Part shown: positions 22,737 to 32,239 of the stretch, piece after piece
Layout: each line of letters opens with the position of its first letter
Position numbering within the stretch: position 1 is the stretch's first letter
Assembly: GCA_900323505.1 (NCBI GenBank)
Contig: OOIN01000022.1
Span: 186,001 to 250,000 of the forward strand
Direction of reading: 5' to 3'
Source: Ustilago trichophora
Taxonomy: Eukaryota; Basidiomycota; Ustilaginomycetes; Ustilaginales; Ustilaginaceae
DNA: 64,000 bases
The notes under the pieces: model-generated
Databases searched by the model: none
Told to the model about the DNA's origin: nothing
Seen by the model: the letters and a program-made list of their open reading frames with translations, nothing else
Position numbers and translations under genes: made by a program

Positions 22737-24659
22737 ATGTACAACACAGAGTTTGGTCGGCGTCTGCGAAGCCAATCCTCTGGTGGCTCTACCCCCTCGT
22801 CCTCAAAGCGAGAGAGTAGAACAACAGATGCACTGCTAGGCTCCGCGACCGACAGACTCCGAGCAGGATCCACATCAAGTTTTTCTACATCTCCTATCTC
22901 AATACCTGGATCATCTAGAGATGCAGCGCGCAAGTCAAGCGCTCATCGATCTTCGAGCCTGACAAACCTAGCCGGGGTCTCTCGCGGAGAATCTTCGCGT
23001 TCAGCAATGTCGACGTCGTCCAGCATCAAGCCTTCATCACCGTCCAAGAAGCTTCTTGCCAACAGCTATGTTGACCGTTATATCCCACAAAGAGACGGCA
23101 CAGACCTACACACTGCCTACCAGCTGATAGGCGATGATCCACCAACGCCTCATCGACACAAACGCAAGATCGCGGTCGATACCGACGCACAGAAGGAAGA
23201 GGCGAACCAGGCCTTCTCATCTCTACTCTCATCAGAGCTGTTCGGGGCGGATGCTGGTCTGAACGCATCTCCAAGCCGAGGCTCACGCGCCAACGGCTTC
23301 ACCAACTTTGCATCCAGCTCATCTTCCTCGGTGCACACCAGCGGCGGCTCTTCTGCCACCCGTCATTCAAGTCATACCAACCTGGCATCTCCCGCAACAC
23401 CGACCAAGAGGAATCTGTTTAGCTACAGTCCATCACGCAGCCGTACACCCGGTCGCAGCGGATCTGGCATGGGTAGGATGGTGGATTTTGGCATCGCCGA
23501 CGACGAGCTAGGTGGAAGCAGTTCTCGCACCGGTGGCCTGTTTGGCGGTCTGGCATCACACTCTGTGGAAACACTCGATTCGCCAAATCATCGAGCATAC
23601 AGTCTGTCGCCGGTCAAACCGGAAAGCCGGAGTCTCTTGCTCAGTCCTCGCAAGCCAGCAAGGGTGCTCAGCAAGGTGCCATACAAAGTACTTGATGCGC
23701 CCGACCTAGCGAATGACTTCTATCTCAACCTCGTCGACTGGTCGAGCAAGAACGTGCTTGGAGTCGGACTAGGAACATGCGTCTACCTGTGGTCTGCGGA
23801 CAATTCGTCGGTCACCAAGCTTTGCGATCTCAAAGAATACAGCAACGACGTCGTGACTGGACTCAACTGGGCCAATTCGGGCAATCATCTGGCCATTGGC
23901 ACACAGAAAGGGTTGGTACAAATCTGGGACGTGGAGAAGCAGAAGTTGCTGCGCACCATGCGCGGACACACGCAGCGTGTTGGATCGCTGGCATGGAACG
24001 AGGTGATTCTGACGTCTGGATCGCGCGACAGGGTCATCTATCACCGCGATGTGCGCGCACCCGACCAGCACATTCGCACATTGCGAGCGCACCGGCAGGA
24101 GGTGTGTGGTCTCAAGTGGAATGCCGAGACAAATCAGCTGGCCAGTGGTGGCAACGACAACCGACTGATTGTATGGGACGCGCTCAACGAAACGCCTTTG
24201 CATCGATTCACAGAACACACGGCGGCTGTCAAGGCGATCGCATGGAATCCGCATCAGCAAGGGATCCTTGCGTCTGGAGGAGGTACGGTAGACATGAAGA
24301 TCCGCTTCTGGAACGCAGGCACGGGTCAGATGCTCAACGAGGTTGACACGGGCAGTCAAGTATGCAACTTGATGTGGAGCAAGACGGCCAACGAGCTGAT
24401 CAGCACGCACGGATATTCGGGCGGGACGATTCAGAATCAGATCCAGGTATGGAAGTATCCGTCGATGCAGCAAATTGCCACGCTGACGGGACATACGATG
24501 CGAGTGCTGTACCTGTCAATGAGTCCCACCGGCGACACGATCGTAACGGGTGCAGGTGATGAGACGCTGCGTTTCTGGGATCTCAACACGTCGCACCGAG
24601 CGCAACTCGACAAGCGACGTGAAGCCAATGCATTTAACCCTTTTGCCAAGCTACGCTGA
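22737..24659 (+). CDS. cru1: Cdh1/fizzy-related APC/C activator (Cru1-like)
   Basis: Activator and substrate receptor of the anaphase-promoting complex, acting in late mitosis and G1. The product has 640 residues in one exon; ATG 22737 is the first ATG of the frame. A Ser-rich N-terminus carries the C-box DRYIP (113-117) inside YVDRYIPQRDGTDL, which contacts the APC/C. A Cdh1-type segment SPRKPARVLSKVPYKVLDAPDL leads into seven WD40 blades, with GTCVYLWSADN, GLVQIWDVEKQK, NRLIVWDALNE and ETLRFWDLN readable. The C-terminus is NPFAKLR; Cdh1 proteins usually end in Ile-Arg, so the last-but-one residue is Leu here. Ser-Pro sites in the N-terminus fit inhibition by CDK. The symbol follows the U. 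maydis Cdh1 homologue and is by similarity. Confidence 0.9.
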   Translation: MYNTEFGRRLRSQSSGGSTPSSSKRESRTTDALLGSATDRLRAGSTSSFSTSPISIPGSSRDAARKSSAHRSSSLTNLAGVSRGESSRSAMSTSSSIKPSSPSKKLLANSYVDRYIPQRDGTDLHTAYQLIGDDPPTPHRHKRKIAVDTDAQKEEANQAFSSLLSSELFGADAGLNASPSRGSRANGFTNFASSSSSSVHTSGGSSATRHSSHTNLASPATPTKRNLFSYSPSRSRTPGRSGSGMGRMVDFGIADDELGGSSSRTGGLFGGLASHSVETLDSPNHRAYSLSPVKPESRSLLLSPRKPARVLSKVPYKVLDAPDLANDFYLNLVDWSSKNVLGVGLGTCVYLWSADNSSVTKLCDLKEYSNDVVTGLNWANSGNHLAIGTQKGLVQIWDVEKQKLLRTMRGHTQRVGSLAWNEVILTSGSRDRVIYHRDVRAPDQHIRTLRAHRQEVCGLKWNAETNQLASGGNDNRLIVWDALNETPLHRFTEHTAAVKAIAWNPHQQGILASGGGTVDMKIRFWNAGTGQMLNEVDTGSQVCNLMWSKTANELISTHGYSGGTIQNQIQVWKYPSMQQIATLTGHTMRVLYLSMSPTGDTIVTGAGDETLRFWDLNTSHRAQLDKRREANAFNPFAKLR

Positions 24660-26030
24660 TCAAAGCTCAAAGAGATCGAAGACATGCCATCATCTCTCGA
24701 GTATCTGTACTTGTACAAGGCTGCTCTATCTGTACGCATATCCGCATCTACATATATACCAATGATACCGATATCAGATATAACGCACAGAGTAGCTCAC
24801 AGAGTAGCTCGCAGTGACAGGGTGTATTTTTGGACTGTCCGGACGCTGTCATTACCGGACTCTGGAGCGAAACGGATGAGTGAGAATGCTATCGACATGA
24901 AGTAATCTCAACGCACAATTAACGAGCATCGGTGAAGAGAAGGTGTGTTTGAGAGCCCTAGCCAAGATAATGTAACAAGCCGAGACGTCAATCTGCACGC
25001 GACCGCAAGTCTCATCTGCCAAAAAGCGAGAGAGAGAGAGTCGAAATTCCGCCCGAATCGAAAGAGAGGCGTCGAAACATACCAAAAGCAGTATGACGAC
25101 GATAAACGCCTCTCTGTAATTAATTGTCCTTGTAGGCTCAGGGTAACTTAGCCTGCGAAATACTGTACTGTAACGACCTTCTGACCACACACTCTTGGGG
25201 TTTGAGACACAAAAGAGCATCATTGAGCGGCAACTTCTTAATCTGACTCTTTTTCTCTCTCTCTTTTCTTTCTGCTTCGGTCGCCGCATGAAAGAGGAGA
25301 ATCTGGGAATGATGCCGATTCTCCTCGAGTGTACTCACTCCACTCTTGCCGTTCTGCCAAACACTGGGCCTCGGCTGGCGTGCTTGCTAAGAAACAGAAT
25401 CGGCCTCTTCGGCTACAACGCTTACCACCGCAACACTAGCACAAAGAACCCACAATCACACTTCAGACAGCTTTTCGATCGCTTCCCATCGATCGGTCCA
25501 GACACACCTTTTCTTTCTCTCTGCGTCTCTTTTCAAAGAGTTATACGGGCTCTCAGAACTTCTTGGCTGCCGATTGAAAGGGTCCCGTCCCCTGTCTGGT
25601 GCGTGTGGGCTGTACCCTCTTTTTTTCCCTTTGCTTACCCGTTTACCCACCTCCAGAAGTTCTGATCGTGATGAGATAGCAACTTTCTTGTGACGTTTGT
25701 CTCTGGTTCTAGTTCATCCCCTCTTCCTTCTTCTTCTCAAGCAGCAACTCGTGCTTCCGTCACATCACCGTACAAGATCTCTCACCTTTCCCGCTTTATA
25801 CCCCCTGAAATCCGTTACTCGTCGGAAGAGAGCCTGAGCCTGCAAGAAAGGCGCATACACTCCATCAGCTAGGCTTTCCACAACTACCACAAAGATTCGG
25901 CGACCCTGACCAACGTTCGACCAGGCAATTCCATCGACACATGTTCCTGTACCAAAGTTCGAGCACGTATTCCCAGTCTAGACGACCATAGACAGCTGGG
26001 AAATCAAGACGATCACCCACGGACACAACC
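24660..26030. other. Intergenic: Cdh1-like 3' region / HPP gene upstream region
   Basis: Contains TACTGTACTGTA at 25161-25172 and CT-rich stretches from about 25240. A 156-codon frame (25195-25665) is CT-driven and not convincing. The 5'UTR of the HPP gene probably occupies the last few hundred bases. Confidence 0.45.
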
Positions 26031-28202
26031 ATGTCTCGAGACTCGGAGGACAACAGCACGGCCGAAGCAGCCTCGATCCACGCCCCAACCACGATTCCAG
26101 AAGAACCCACTCCCGTCTCCCCCGCCTCCCCCGGGATCCCCATCGACCCTCTACCTCATTCACAACAGCCAGTCAAGCAACCACCAGCCGGCCGATTCAT
26201 CGAAAACATCTCTACCGACGGTTCTCGGGCTTCTGCAGAGGACGACGCTGCCAACTCTGCGCCACCGCCGCCGACAAGTGGTGGAATCGAGACAGCAGAG
26301 ACCAACAAGGCCGCTCGTAATTTAGGCAGGTCAGGTTCGAATGTCTGGCGCCGCAATTCTAAGAAGAACAAGACAACCACCGCGGCCGCTGCTGCTCAGA
26401 CGGCTAAGACAGAGGCTATCGCTGGTGGTTCGAGCAATAGTCATGCACAACAGATTTCACCTACTACGGATAGTAGCACGCAGAGAGCGAGTCCGCATGG
26501 CTCCAATGATCAGAGCTCTTCACCATCCAGCGAAGGCGGGGGAGGACGACACTTGAGGTCGTTTAAGAAGATCAAAGATGACCGAGGTCACCCTCACAGC
26601 AGAATCGAAGAAAAAGGACACGACGGTGACCATGATAGAAACAACAACAACGTTGAGGATAGAGATGATCATGATGACGATGATCATCCAATCCTAGCAG
26701 CCCTTTACCCGTTGACAAACTTTATTGGCTACCGACCTCTTTCCCACCCTCACACTCCACCCGATATCCGTCGTACACCCAACCATCTTGGTTTCAACCG
26801 ATTTCACTACCTTTGTGGTCGCATTTTCAGCTTCGGTCTTCCCGTATCTGGCGAAACGGGTCAAATTGCACGCTATCGCGATCCGGACACGGGCAAAATC
26901 CACCTCGTTACAATGTACAAAGATCAAGTAGGTGCCAAGATCATCAACTCGATCCACTCGCTCATTGCCGCATGGGTAATCATTGCTCTTTTGAGCCTTG
27001 TTAGCCGCTCTCCCTTCCATCGCTCCCACAATGCACCCCTGATCATCGGTGCATTTGCCACCGAAGCAGTTGTAACCTTCTTCGCCTACCGTACCCCTCT
27101 TGCCCAACCTAAGAATATCCTCTTTGGCAACGCCATCTCAGCCATCATCGGCGTTGCCATGGAGAAAGCCTTCGCCCATACCAACTATGACCTTGAAGGA
27201 GTGTACGGTGTTGATTGGGCCGCTGCTGCTACCGTTGTAAGTGTGGCCATTTTCGCCATGCAAATCTTGGGATTTGTTCACCCTCCTGGAGCGGCAATTG
27301 CACTGCTTTCGATAACGAATAGGAAGACGAATCAGTTGGATTGGTGGTTGGTTCCTATAGTGATTATCGGTAGTTGTATCGTTATCGGATGGGCACTGTT
27401 GATCAACAATGTAGGAGGGAGGAGGTATCCCGAGAATTGGTTTTATGCAAATGCGTTTGCGGAGCCACCGATTATCGGACCGGAAAAGTTACCCTTCAGC
27501 AATTCTCCCTGGCATCCGAGAGTGCAACGTCAAAAGCGAAAGAGATCCACCAACCTGCAACAAGATGAAAACGAGCAAGAGAAGGGGTTCTATAGGGTAC
27601 CGGATTCAGGTGCAAGGGTGAGACATGGTTGGGGACCCGAACCGAAACCAAAGGAGCACCCTGTAGCAATGGCCGGTATGGCATCTCATAATTTGGGTGG
27701 AGCGCAAAGGGTTAAGAATGCTACAGGTTGGTCGAGAGGGGATGATGATGATGCTGGTGGTAGTGGGTCAAATGGTGGAGGCAGTGGGAATGGGGTAGAA
27801 GATGGAAGACAGACAAGAAACTCGGAAGTGACAAAGATCAATTCGGTCGATTCTGAAGCTGCTGTTGCCCAAGCCAACTCCACCATCACCGCACCAACTT
27901 GGACCACAAACTCAACAGCCCCAGCTCCAGCTCCAGCTCCAGCTCCAGCTCCAGCTCCAGCTCCAGCTCCAGCAACAGCAACAGCAGGAAGCGGAAGCGA
28001 GCCTCAAGTCAAATCACGCATGATCGAAACCGACGCCACCGTCATCTCGCGCAACAACTCGAAAGGAAGTCGACGCAGTAGACGAAGTACAACCGTCGTA
28101 ATCCACGTCAACGAGAATCGTCGACACTCTACCGGATCCAGTAATACCAAAAAAGTTCCTCCCGTACCCGCTGTACAATGGCGTGGTCGCGACGGCCTTT
28201 AA
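26031..28202 (+). CDS. HPP-family integral membrane protein
   Basis: Single-exon product of 723 residues. A disordered Ser/Thr/Pro-rich N-terminus (1-215) ends in a His/Asp cluster (DDHDDDDHPILAAL). An HPP-type membrane core lies at about 225-475: FGLPVSGETG, then segments SLIAAWVIIALLSLV, APLIIGAFATEAVVTFFAY, PLAQPKNILFGNAISAIIGV, VSVAIFAMQIL and LVPIVIIGSCIVIGWALL. The family name-giving motif is HPPGAAIAL at about 417, where many members have HPPGGA. Plant and cyanobacterial members transport nitrite; the fungal function is not established. The tail (480-723) is disordered and includes a Gly/Ser run and an (Ala-Pro)n stretch. Start at 26031 follows an open CT-rich leader. Confidence 0.8.
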   Translation: MSRDSEDNSTAEAASIHAPTTIPEEPTPVSPASPGIPIDPLPHSQQPVKQPPAGRFIENISTDGSRASAEDDAANSAPPPPTSGGIETAETNKAARNLGRSGSNVWRRNSKKNKTTTAAAAAQTAKTEAIAGGSSNSHAQQISPTTDSSTQRASPHGSNDQSSSPSSEGGGGRHLRSFKKIKDDRGHPHSRIEEKGHDGDHDRNNNNVEDRDDHDDDDHPILAALYPLTNFIGYRPLSHPHTPPDIRRTPNHLGFNRFHYLCGRIFSFGLPVSGETGQIARYRDPDTGKIHLVTMYKDQVGAKIINSIHSLIAAWVIIALLSLVSRSPFHRSHNAPLIIGAFATEAVVTFFAYRTPLAQPKNILFGNAISAIIGVAMEKAFAHTNYDLEGVYGVDWAAAATVVSVAIFAMQILGFVHPPGAAIALLSITNRKTNQLDWWLVPIVIIGSCIVIGWALLINNVGGRRYPENWFYANAFAEPPIIGPEKLPFSNSPWHPRVQRQKRKRSTNLQQDENEQEKGFYRVPDSGARVRHGWGPEPKPKEHPVAMAGMASHNLGGAQRVKNATGWSRGDDDDAGGSGSNGGGSGNGVEDGRQTRNSEVTKINSVDSEAAVAQANSTITAPTWTTNSTAPAPAPAPAPAPAPAPAPATATAGSGSEPQVKSRMIETDATVISRNNSKGSRRSRRSTTVVIHVNENRRHSTGSSNTKKVPPVPAVQWRGRDGL
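27921..27972 (+). repeat. (CCAGCT)n in-frame Ala-Pro repeat
   Basis: Nearly nine perfect hexamer units encode alternating Pro-Ala in the disordered tail of the HPP protein. The unit length is a multiple of three, so length changes would keep the frame. Confidence 0.9.
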
Positions 28203-28437
28203 AGAAGCCCCCCACCTCAAGGTTATAACATGTTTCAAATCTTGTTTTCTCAAAACAACTTGTGTCTTTGTACTTTTATCAAATCTAGAGTTACTCGAGA
28301 GGTTTTTTTCCATTTCGTAGCTGTGAATGTGATCGCATTCTGCCACCTGTTTGATAACTTAATGGAAGAATCCAACACAAAAAGGAGAGTGTGAGCAATA
28401 CAGAGGAAGAAAAAAGAAACAAAAAAAAGAGAACAAG

Positions 28438-28555
28438 AACTGCAGCACCTAGGATTCCCGCGTGGTCCCCCACCGCAGTACTGACTAGGCGATACCTTGC
28501 TTAACTTCGCAGATCGGACGGGATGCGGTGCTTTCAAGGTTCTATGGCCGCAGAT
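28438..28555 (-). rRNA. 5S ribosomal RNA
   Basis: On the minus strand the 118-nt segment begins ATCTGCGGCCATAG and contains AAAGCACCGCATCCCGTCCG and GAAGTTAAGC, the conserved 5S core and Pol III internal control region. It continues through GGGGGACCACGCGGGAATCC and ends GGTGCTGCAGTT, which pairs with the 5' end to form helix I. A run of T follows (28423-28431 region), consistent with Pol III termination. It lies alone between protein genes, not in an rDNA unit visible here. Confidence 0.95.
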
Positions 28556-28704
28556 AACATTTGTATACCACTATCAGCATATAAGTCTATGTGTGATTAA
28601 TAAGAAAGAGGTCTGACATGTTTCGTGTGTGAGAGGGAGATAGAATACAAAGAAAGATGCACAACGAGACTGTGAAAAAAGGACGAGGAAGAGGAGGAAA
28701 GGGT

Positions 28705-29512
28705 TTAACGACGACCACGACGCATGAGGCCAGCAATGGCGATGCTTGCTACTGCGGCTGCACCGCCGATTAGAGCCATGCCAATGTATCCCTCTGCGGA
28801 CAGTACGAGTGACGAGTAGATGTGTGGGGTAGAGGTGTCAGTACTCATTGTTTTGGATAGATAGAGCGACGCAAAACAGTGAAACGGGAGATGGGGACAA
28901 GGACCTACCTCGTGCAACACCTTTTTCAATAAGCTGGTTGAGGCTCTGTGCTTGGAGGTTGTTTGGCTCTCGTTCGATAAGGAGTGCTTTTAATCATCAT
29001 GGGTCACAACGGTTCGAGAAGAAGAGATACGGTCGAATCGCAAAGCATTGTCAGCATGCCAAGCACGATGAATTGAGTATATATCGACAAAAAAGATTTG
29101 AGGGGGCTCACCATTAAATCTTCGAGCCTCATCATAATTGCCCATCTTGTAGTGTCCCAGCGAAAGATAGTAGAGGCACTCGCGCCTTCTTGGTGGATCC
29201 GAGCGGTAGATCTCTGTACGATTGATTGTCCAACGAAAAAAGATACGAGGCAATCACCAGCGAGGTCAGTAAAGCTTGGATGAAATTGGAGCGAGGAAAG
29301 GGGAGGGGGAGGATCAACTTACCAGTCAAAAGCCCAACACCAACGCTCATATCCGCACGCTGTTTCGACTTTACCAAACCCCAAGCATAGTTGAACTTGG
29401 TCTGGGTGGTGACGTGACCTGCTGCGAGTTCTGTTTCGTACTGAGTCTTGAGGACTTGCAGCTCAGAGGGTGAGAGCGAGGTCTCTGCGTCTGCTGCGTA
29501 TGGGAGCGACAT
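28705..29512 (-). CDS. fis1: Mitochondrial fission protein Fis1 (4 exons)
   Basis: Tail-anchored outer-membrane protein that recruits the dynamin fission machinery to mitochondria and peroxisomes. Exons on the minus strand are 29512-29323, 29213-29112, 28986-28909 and 28793-28705; all introns are GT-AG and all in phase 1. The product is 152 residues, matching the family (about 155). TPR-like helices are clear: [11 protein letters not shown], then [20 protein letters not shown] and [20 protein letters not shown]. The C-terminal anchor ([19 protein letters not shown]) is followed by the basic end MRRGRR, typical of mitochondrial tail anchors. The acceptor of exon 3 is AAAAG rather than CAG or TAG. 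It is divergent from the sorting nexin gene, 409 bp between starts. Confidence 0.95.
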
Positions 29513-29921
29513 TGCGTGCAGTTGATGGAAAGGTTCAAAGAGGCTGTGGCGGAGGAGGTTTGTACTGTAAGAAGGGACGCTTGATGAGGCCAAAAAGTGG
29601 AGTGAAAGCGTGTGTGTCTGGCTGTGCAGCTGAGTCGAGTGGAGCGATTTGTGATACATGTTAGATCGACCACAGCAAAGGATTGGAGGGTGTCCAAGAT
29701 CCGTGCGCAAAATCGGCACAATCACACACAACAGAGACAGTCCACGCGGCACAGCCTGCGAGTGTCGGCTGAGAGTCTCTCTACCGATGAGCATGGCTCA
29801 GCACCCACTCTGAAAGTGGAGAGTCGCTTATCCTCCTGAATTCCATCCCTCTCGCCATCGCATCCTCCTCTTTTCACCGCTGTATTCTACAGCTTACAAC
29901 GTCCTTCTTCTATTCGCAAAT
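29513..29921. promoter_or_regulatory. Shared divergent promoter, fis1 / SNX4-like gene
   Basis: 409 bp separate the two start codons, so the genes must share this regulatory space. A GTACTGTA motif lies at about 29566. No TATA box is obvious. Confidence 0.5.
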
Positions 29922-31797
29922 ATGGACGCCGAACAAGACACCTTCACCTCAGTCACATGGGACAACCGTGACACCGCATCAGGCTCTCAACCCGTCTTCT
30001 CATCCACTCCTGCCTTTTCTTCCAGCAATGCCATCGCAGGTCCTTCATCCGGCGCCACTTGCTCTGCTACCGGCGTCGCTCGCGACATTCACGCCTCCGA
30101 TGATCCCTCTCAACTCTCCTGGACCGGCTATCTGATGGTCCAAGTCCTTGAGCCACGTAAAGAGCTCGAAGGCCAGAAAGACTCCTTTATCAGCTACGGC
30201 ATCCGTGCCGAAACCAACCTCGCCCACTTTTCCCGCACCTACATGGCCACTCGTCGTCGCTTCAACGATTTCACTTTTCTTCGTGAGGGTCTCAAGCGCG
30301 ATTTTCCAGCCTGCGTAGTCGCCCCGCTTCCCGACAAGCATCGGCTCGAGTACCTCACAGGCGATCGTTTTAGCACCGAATTCATCGACAAACGTACCCA
30401 AGATCTTCAGCTTTTCCTCGAACGCATCTGTCGCCATCCTACACTCCAACGTAGTCAGCTGCTCCGAAGCTTCCTCGAAAGCTCGGAATGGCAAGTCGAC
30501 ATGCACGCACACAACTCGTCCCACTCTGCATCCACTACAACCGGGGCGTCAGCTCTCATCTCTGGCAACCAGGTTGAAAACGCCGGTCCACCAAGTTTGT
30601 TGGATAGCTTAAGCGACCACTTTCTAAATGCATTCTCCAAAGTCCGCAAACCAGATGAACGATTCGAAGAGATCCGAGAAACCATCGACAAACTCGAAGA
30701 GGGTCTCGCAGGTACAGAACGTGTCCTGTCGCGCAATCGAAATCGTATAGCTGGTAAGTCCCTCCCTTCCCCCCCCCACCATTCCTCTCCTATCCAATTT
30801 TGCCCCTTCTCCTCGTTTTCCCCACAAACTGCAACCCGTTCGTTGTTGTGGTATCCTCTCTCTGTTTCCTACCCTTTGCCACTGTGCAAGAACGATTTTC
30901 ATTTTGATTCGCGAATCCTGTCTGACCTGACGCGCGCGGGTGGCTGACCTTTTGCTAGCTCTGCCCTTTGGCGACGTCTATGCTCCCCAACTTGGCACCG
31001 GTCTTGAAGACCTTTCCACCGATTACGAGGATTTTGCCACCAGCATCGAAGGCTTGGGCTACTTGGAGAGTGGAATTACCGAGCCGTTGAACAAGTTTGC
31101 TTCGGCCATGCTCGAATTTGCTCGACTTGAGAGGGTTACCGTAAGTCAACATTTCTTATTATCTCTATAGCTTGCCACGGCTAATGTGCTGATGATATGG
31201 GAATTTTCGAACAAACGTTTCTTCTTTCTTGTTCCTTGGCACTTGGGGGTGGTGCGGTGATTGCAGTCTGCAAAGTCGACAGATATGATGCTATCCCAGA
31301 TGCAAGCCCTACTTTCATACGCACGATCTCACAAGTCGGTCCTCAAACTTCGCGATACCAAACAAGTCGATTTTGAAGAACTGACCGACTACCTCTCTGG
31401 CGTTGTTTCCGAACGCGATCGACTAGCCTCGCTCTCCTCCCCTTATGGCGGCGGACATGGTCATGGTGGAGTTCGAGGAGCTGGCCTATCTGGCTATATT
31501 AAAGATAAAGTGGACCATCTTCGAGGAATCGATGAAGAACGTACACGTGTTGGACGAATGCAGAGACTTGATGGTAAAATTAAAGAACTTCAAGATGCGG
31601 TTACAAGCGCTCATGATACAAGTACCGCTTTTAACTCGGAAGTTATCAAGGAACATACCATTTTTCATCTTGCAAAACATCTTGAGTTGAAAGATTTACT
31701 CTCGACTTTGGCAACTGGTCAGATTGATTTGTTTACTGATTTGGTAGGCGTTTTTGATCAGTTGATGTCCGATTTGGAGGGTATTAGGGTTTCTTGA
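29922..31797 (+). CDS. PX-BAR sorting nexin, Snx4/Atg24-like (3 exons)
   Basis: Endosomal recycling and selective-autophagy sorting nexin. Exons 29922-30753, 30959-31140 and 31267-31797 give 514 residues; the introns are GTAAGT/CTAG and GTAAGT/GCAG. A Ser/Ala-rich N-terminus precedes the PX domain (about 65-190), with RRRFNDFTFLREGL, the phosphoinositide-binding region PLPDKHRLEY and FIDKRTQDLQLFLERICRHP. A BAR region (about 230-514) follows, including SKVRKPDERFEEIRETIDKLEEG and QALLSYARSHKSVLKLRD. A Gly/His-rich insert (GGGHGHGGVRGAG) interrupts the BAR coiled coil. Domain order and length fit Snx4; other PX-BAR paralogues (Snx41/42) are less likely because there is no long PX insertion. 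Confidence 0.88.
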
Positions 31798-31878
31798 TTC
31801 TTTCGAGTAATGGTATTTGGTTTTTTTTAGCGCTGGTCGTGTGTGTGTGTGTGTATGGAAGAGAAGGTGATGCCCACA

Positions 31879-31913
<35 letters not shown>

Positions 31914-32239
31914 CAAGTCAAAGCTCAACAAATCCCTTCCTCCATAAAGTGCACCCACGCCCTTCAACAAGCTCCAAGCAAGTTAAACAAACGCTTCATC
32001 ATCGATTTGCAAATTCAACCTCTTCCTCTTTTCCTCGATCCCACAATCCCACAACCCCACAACCCCACACAGCCCATGCGTTCTAAAGGGGAAACGAGAG
32101 AGTCTTCTTTCTTCTTTTTCAAACAGTAGCGTAGCGTGGTAGGAAAAAAAAATGTACAAAAAAAATGGAGAGCAAAGCGGAATCGGGAGGCCAATCTAAA
32201 AATCATGAATCGAGGATAAAATCTCTCTCTCAGCAGGCC
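31798..32239. other. Convergent 3' region (SNX4-like / clathrin heavy chain)
   Basis: Contains a GT run near 31839-31854, a GA tract at about 31879-31911, and an imperfect CCCACAA repeat at about 32039-32068. No gene seen. Confidence 0.5.
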
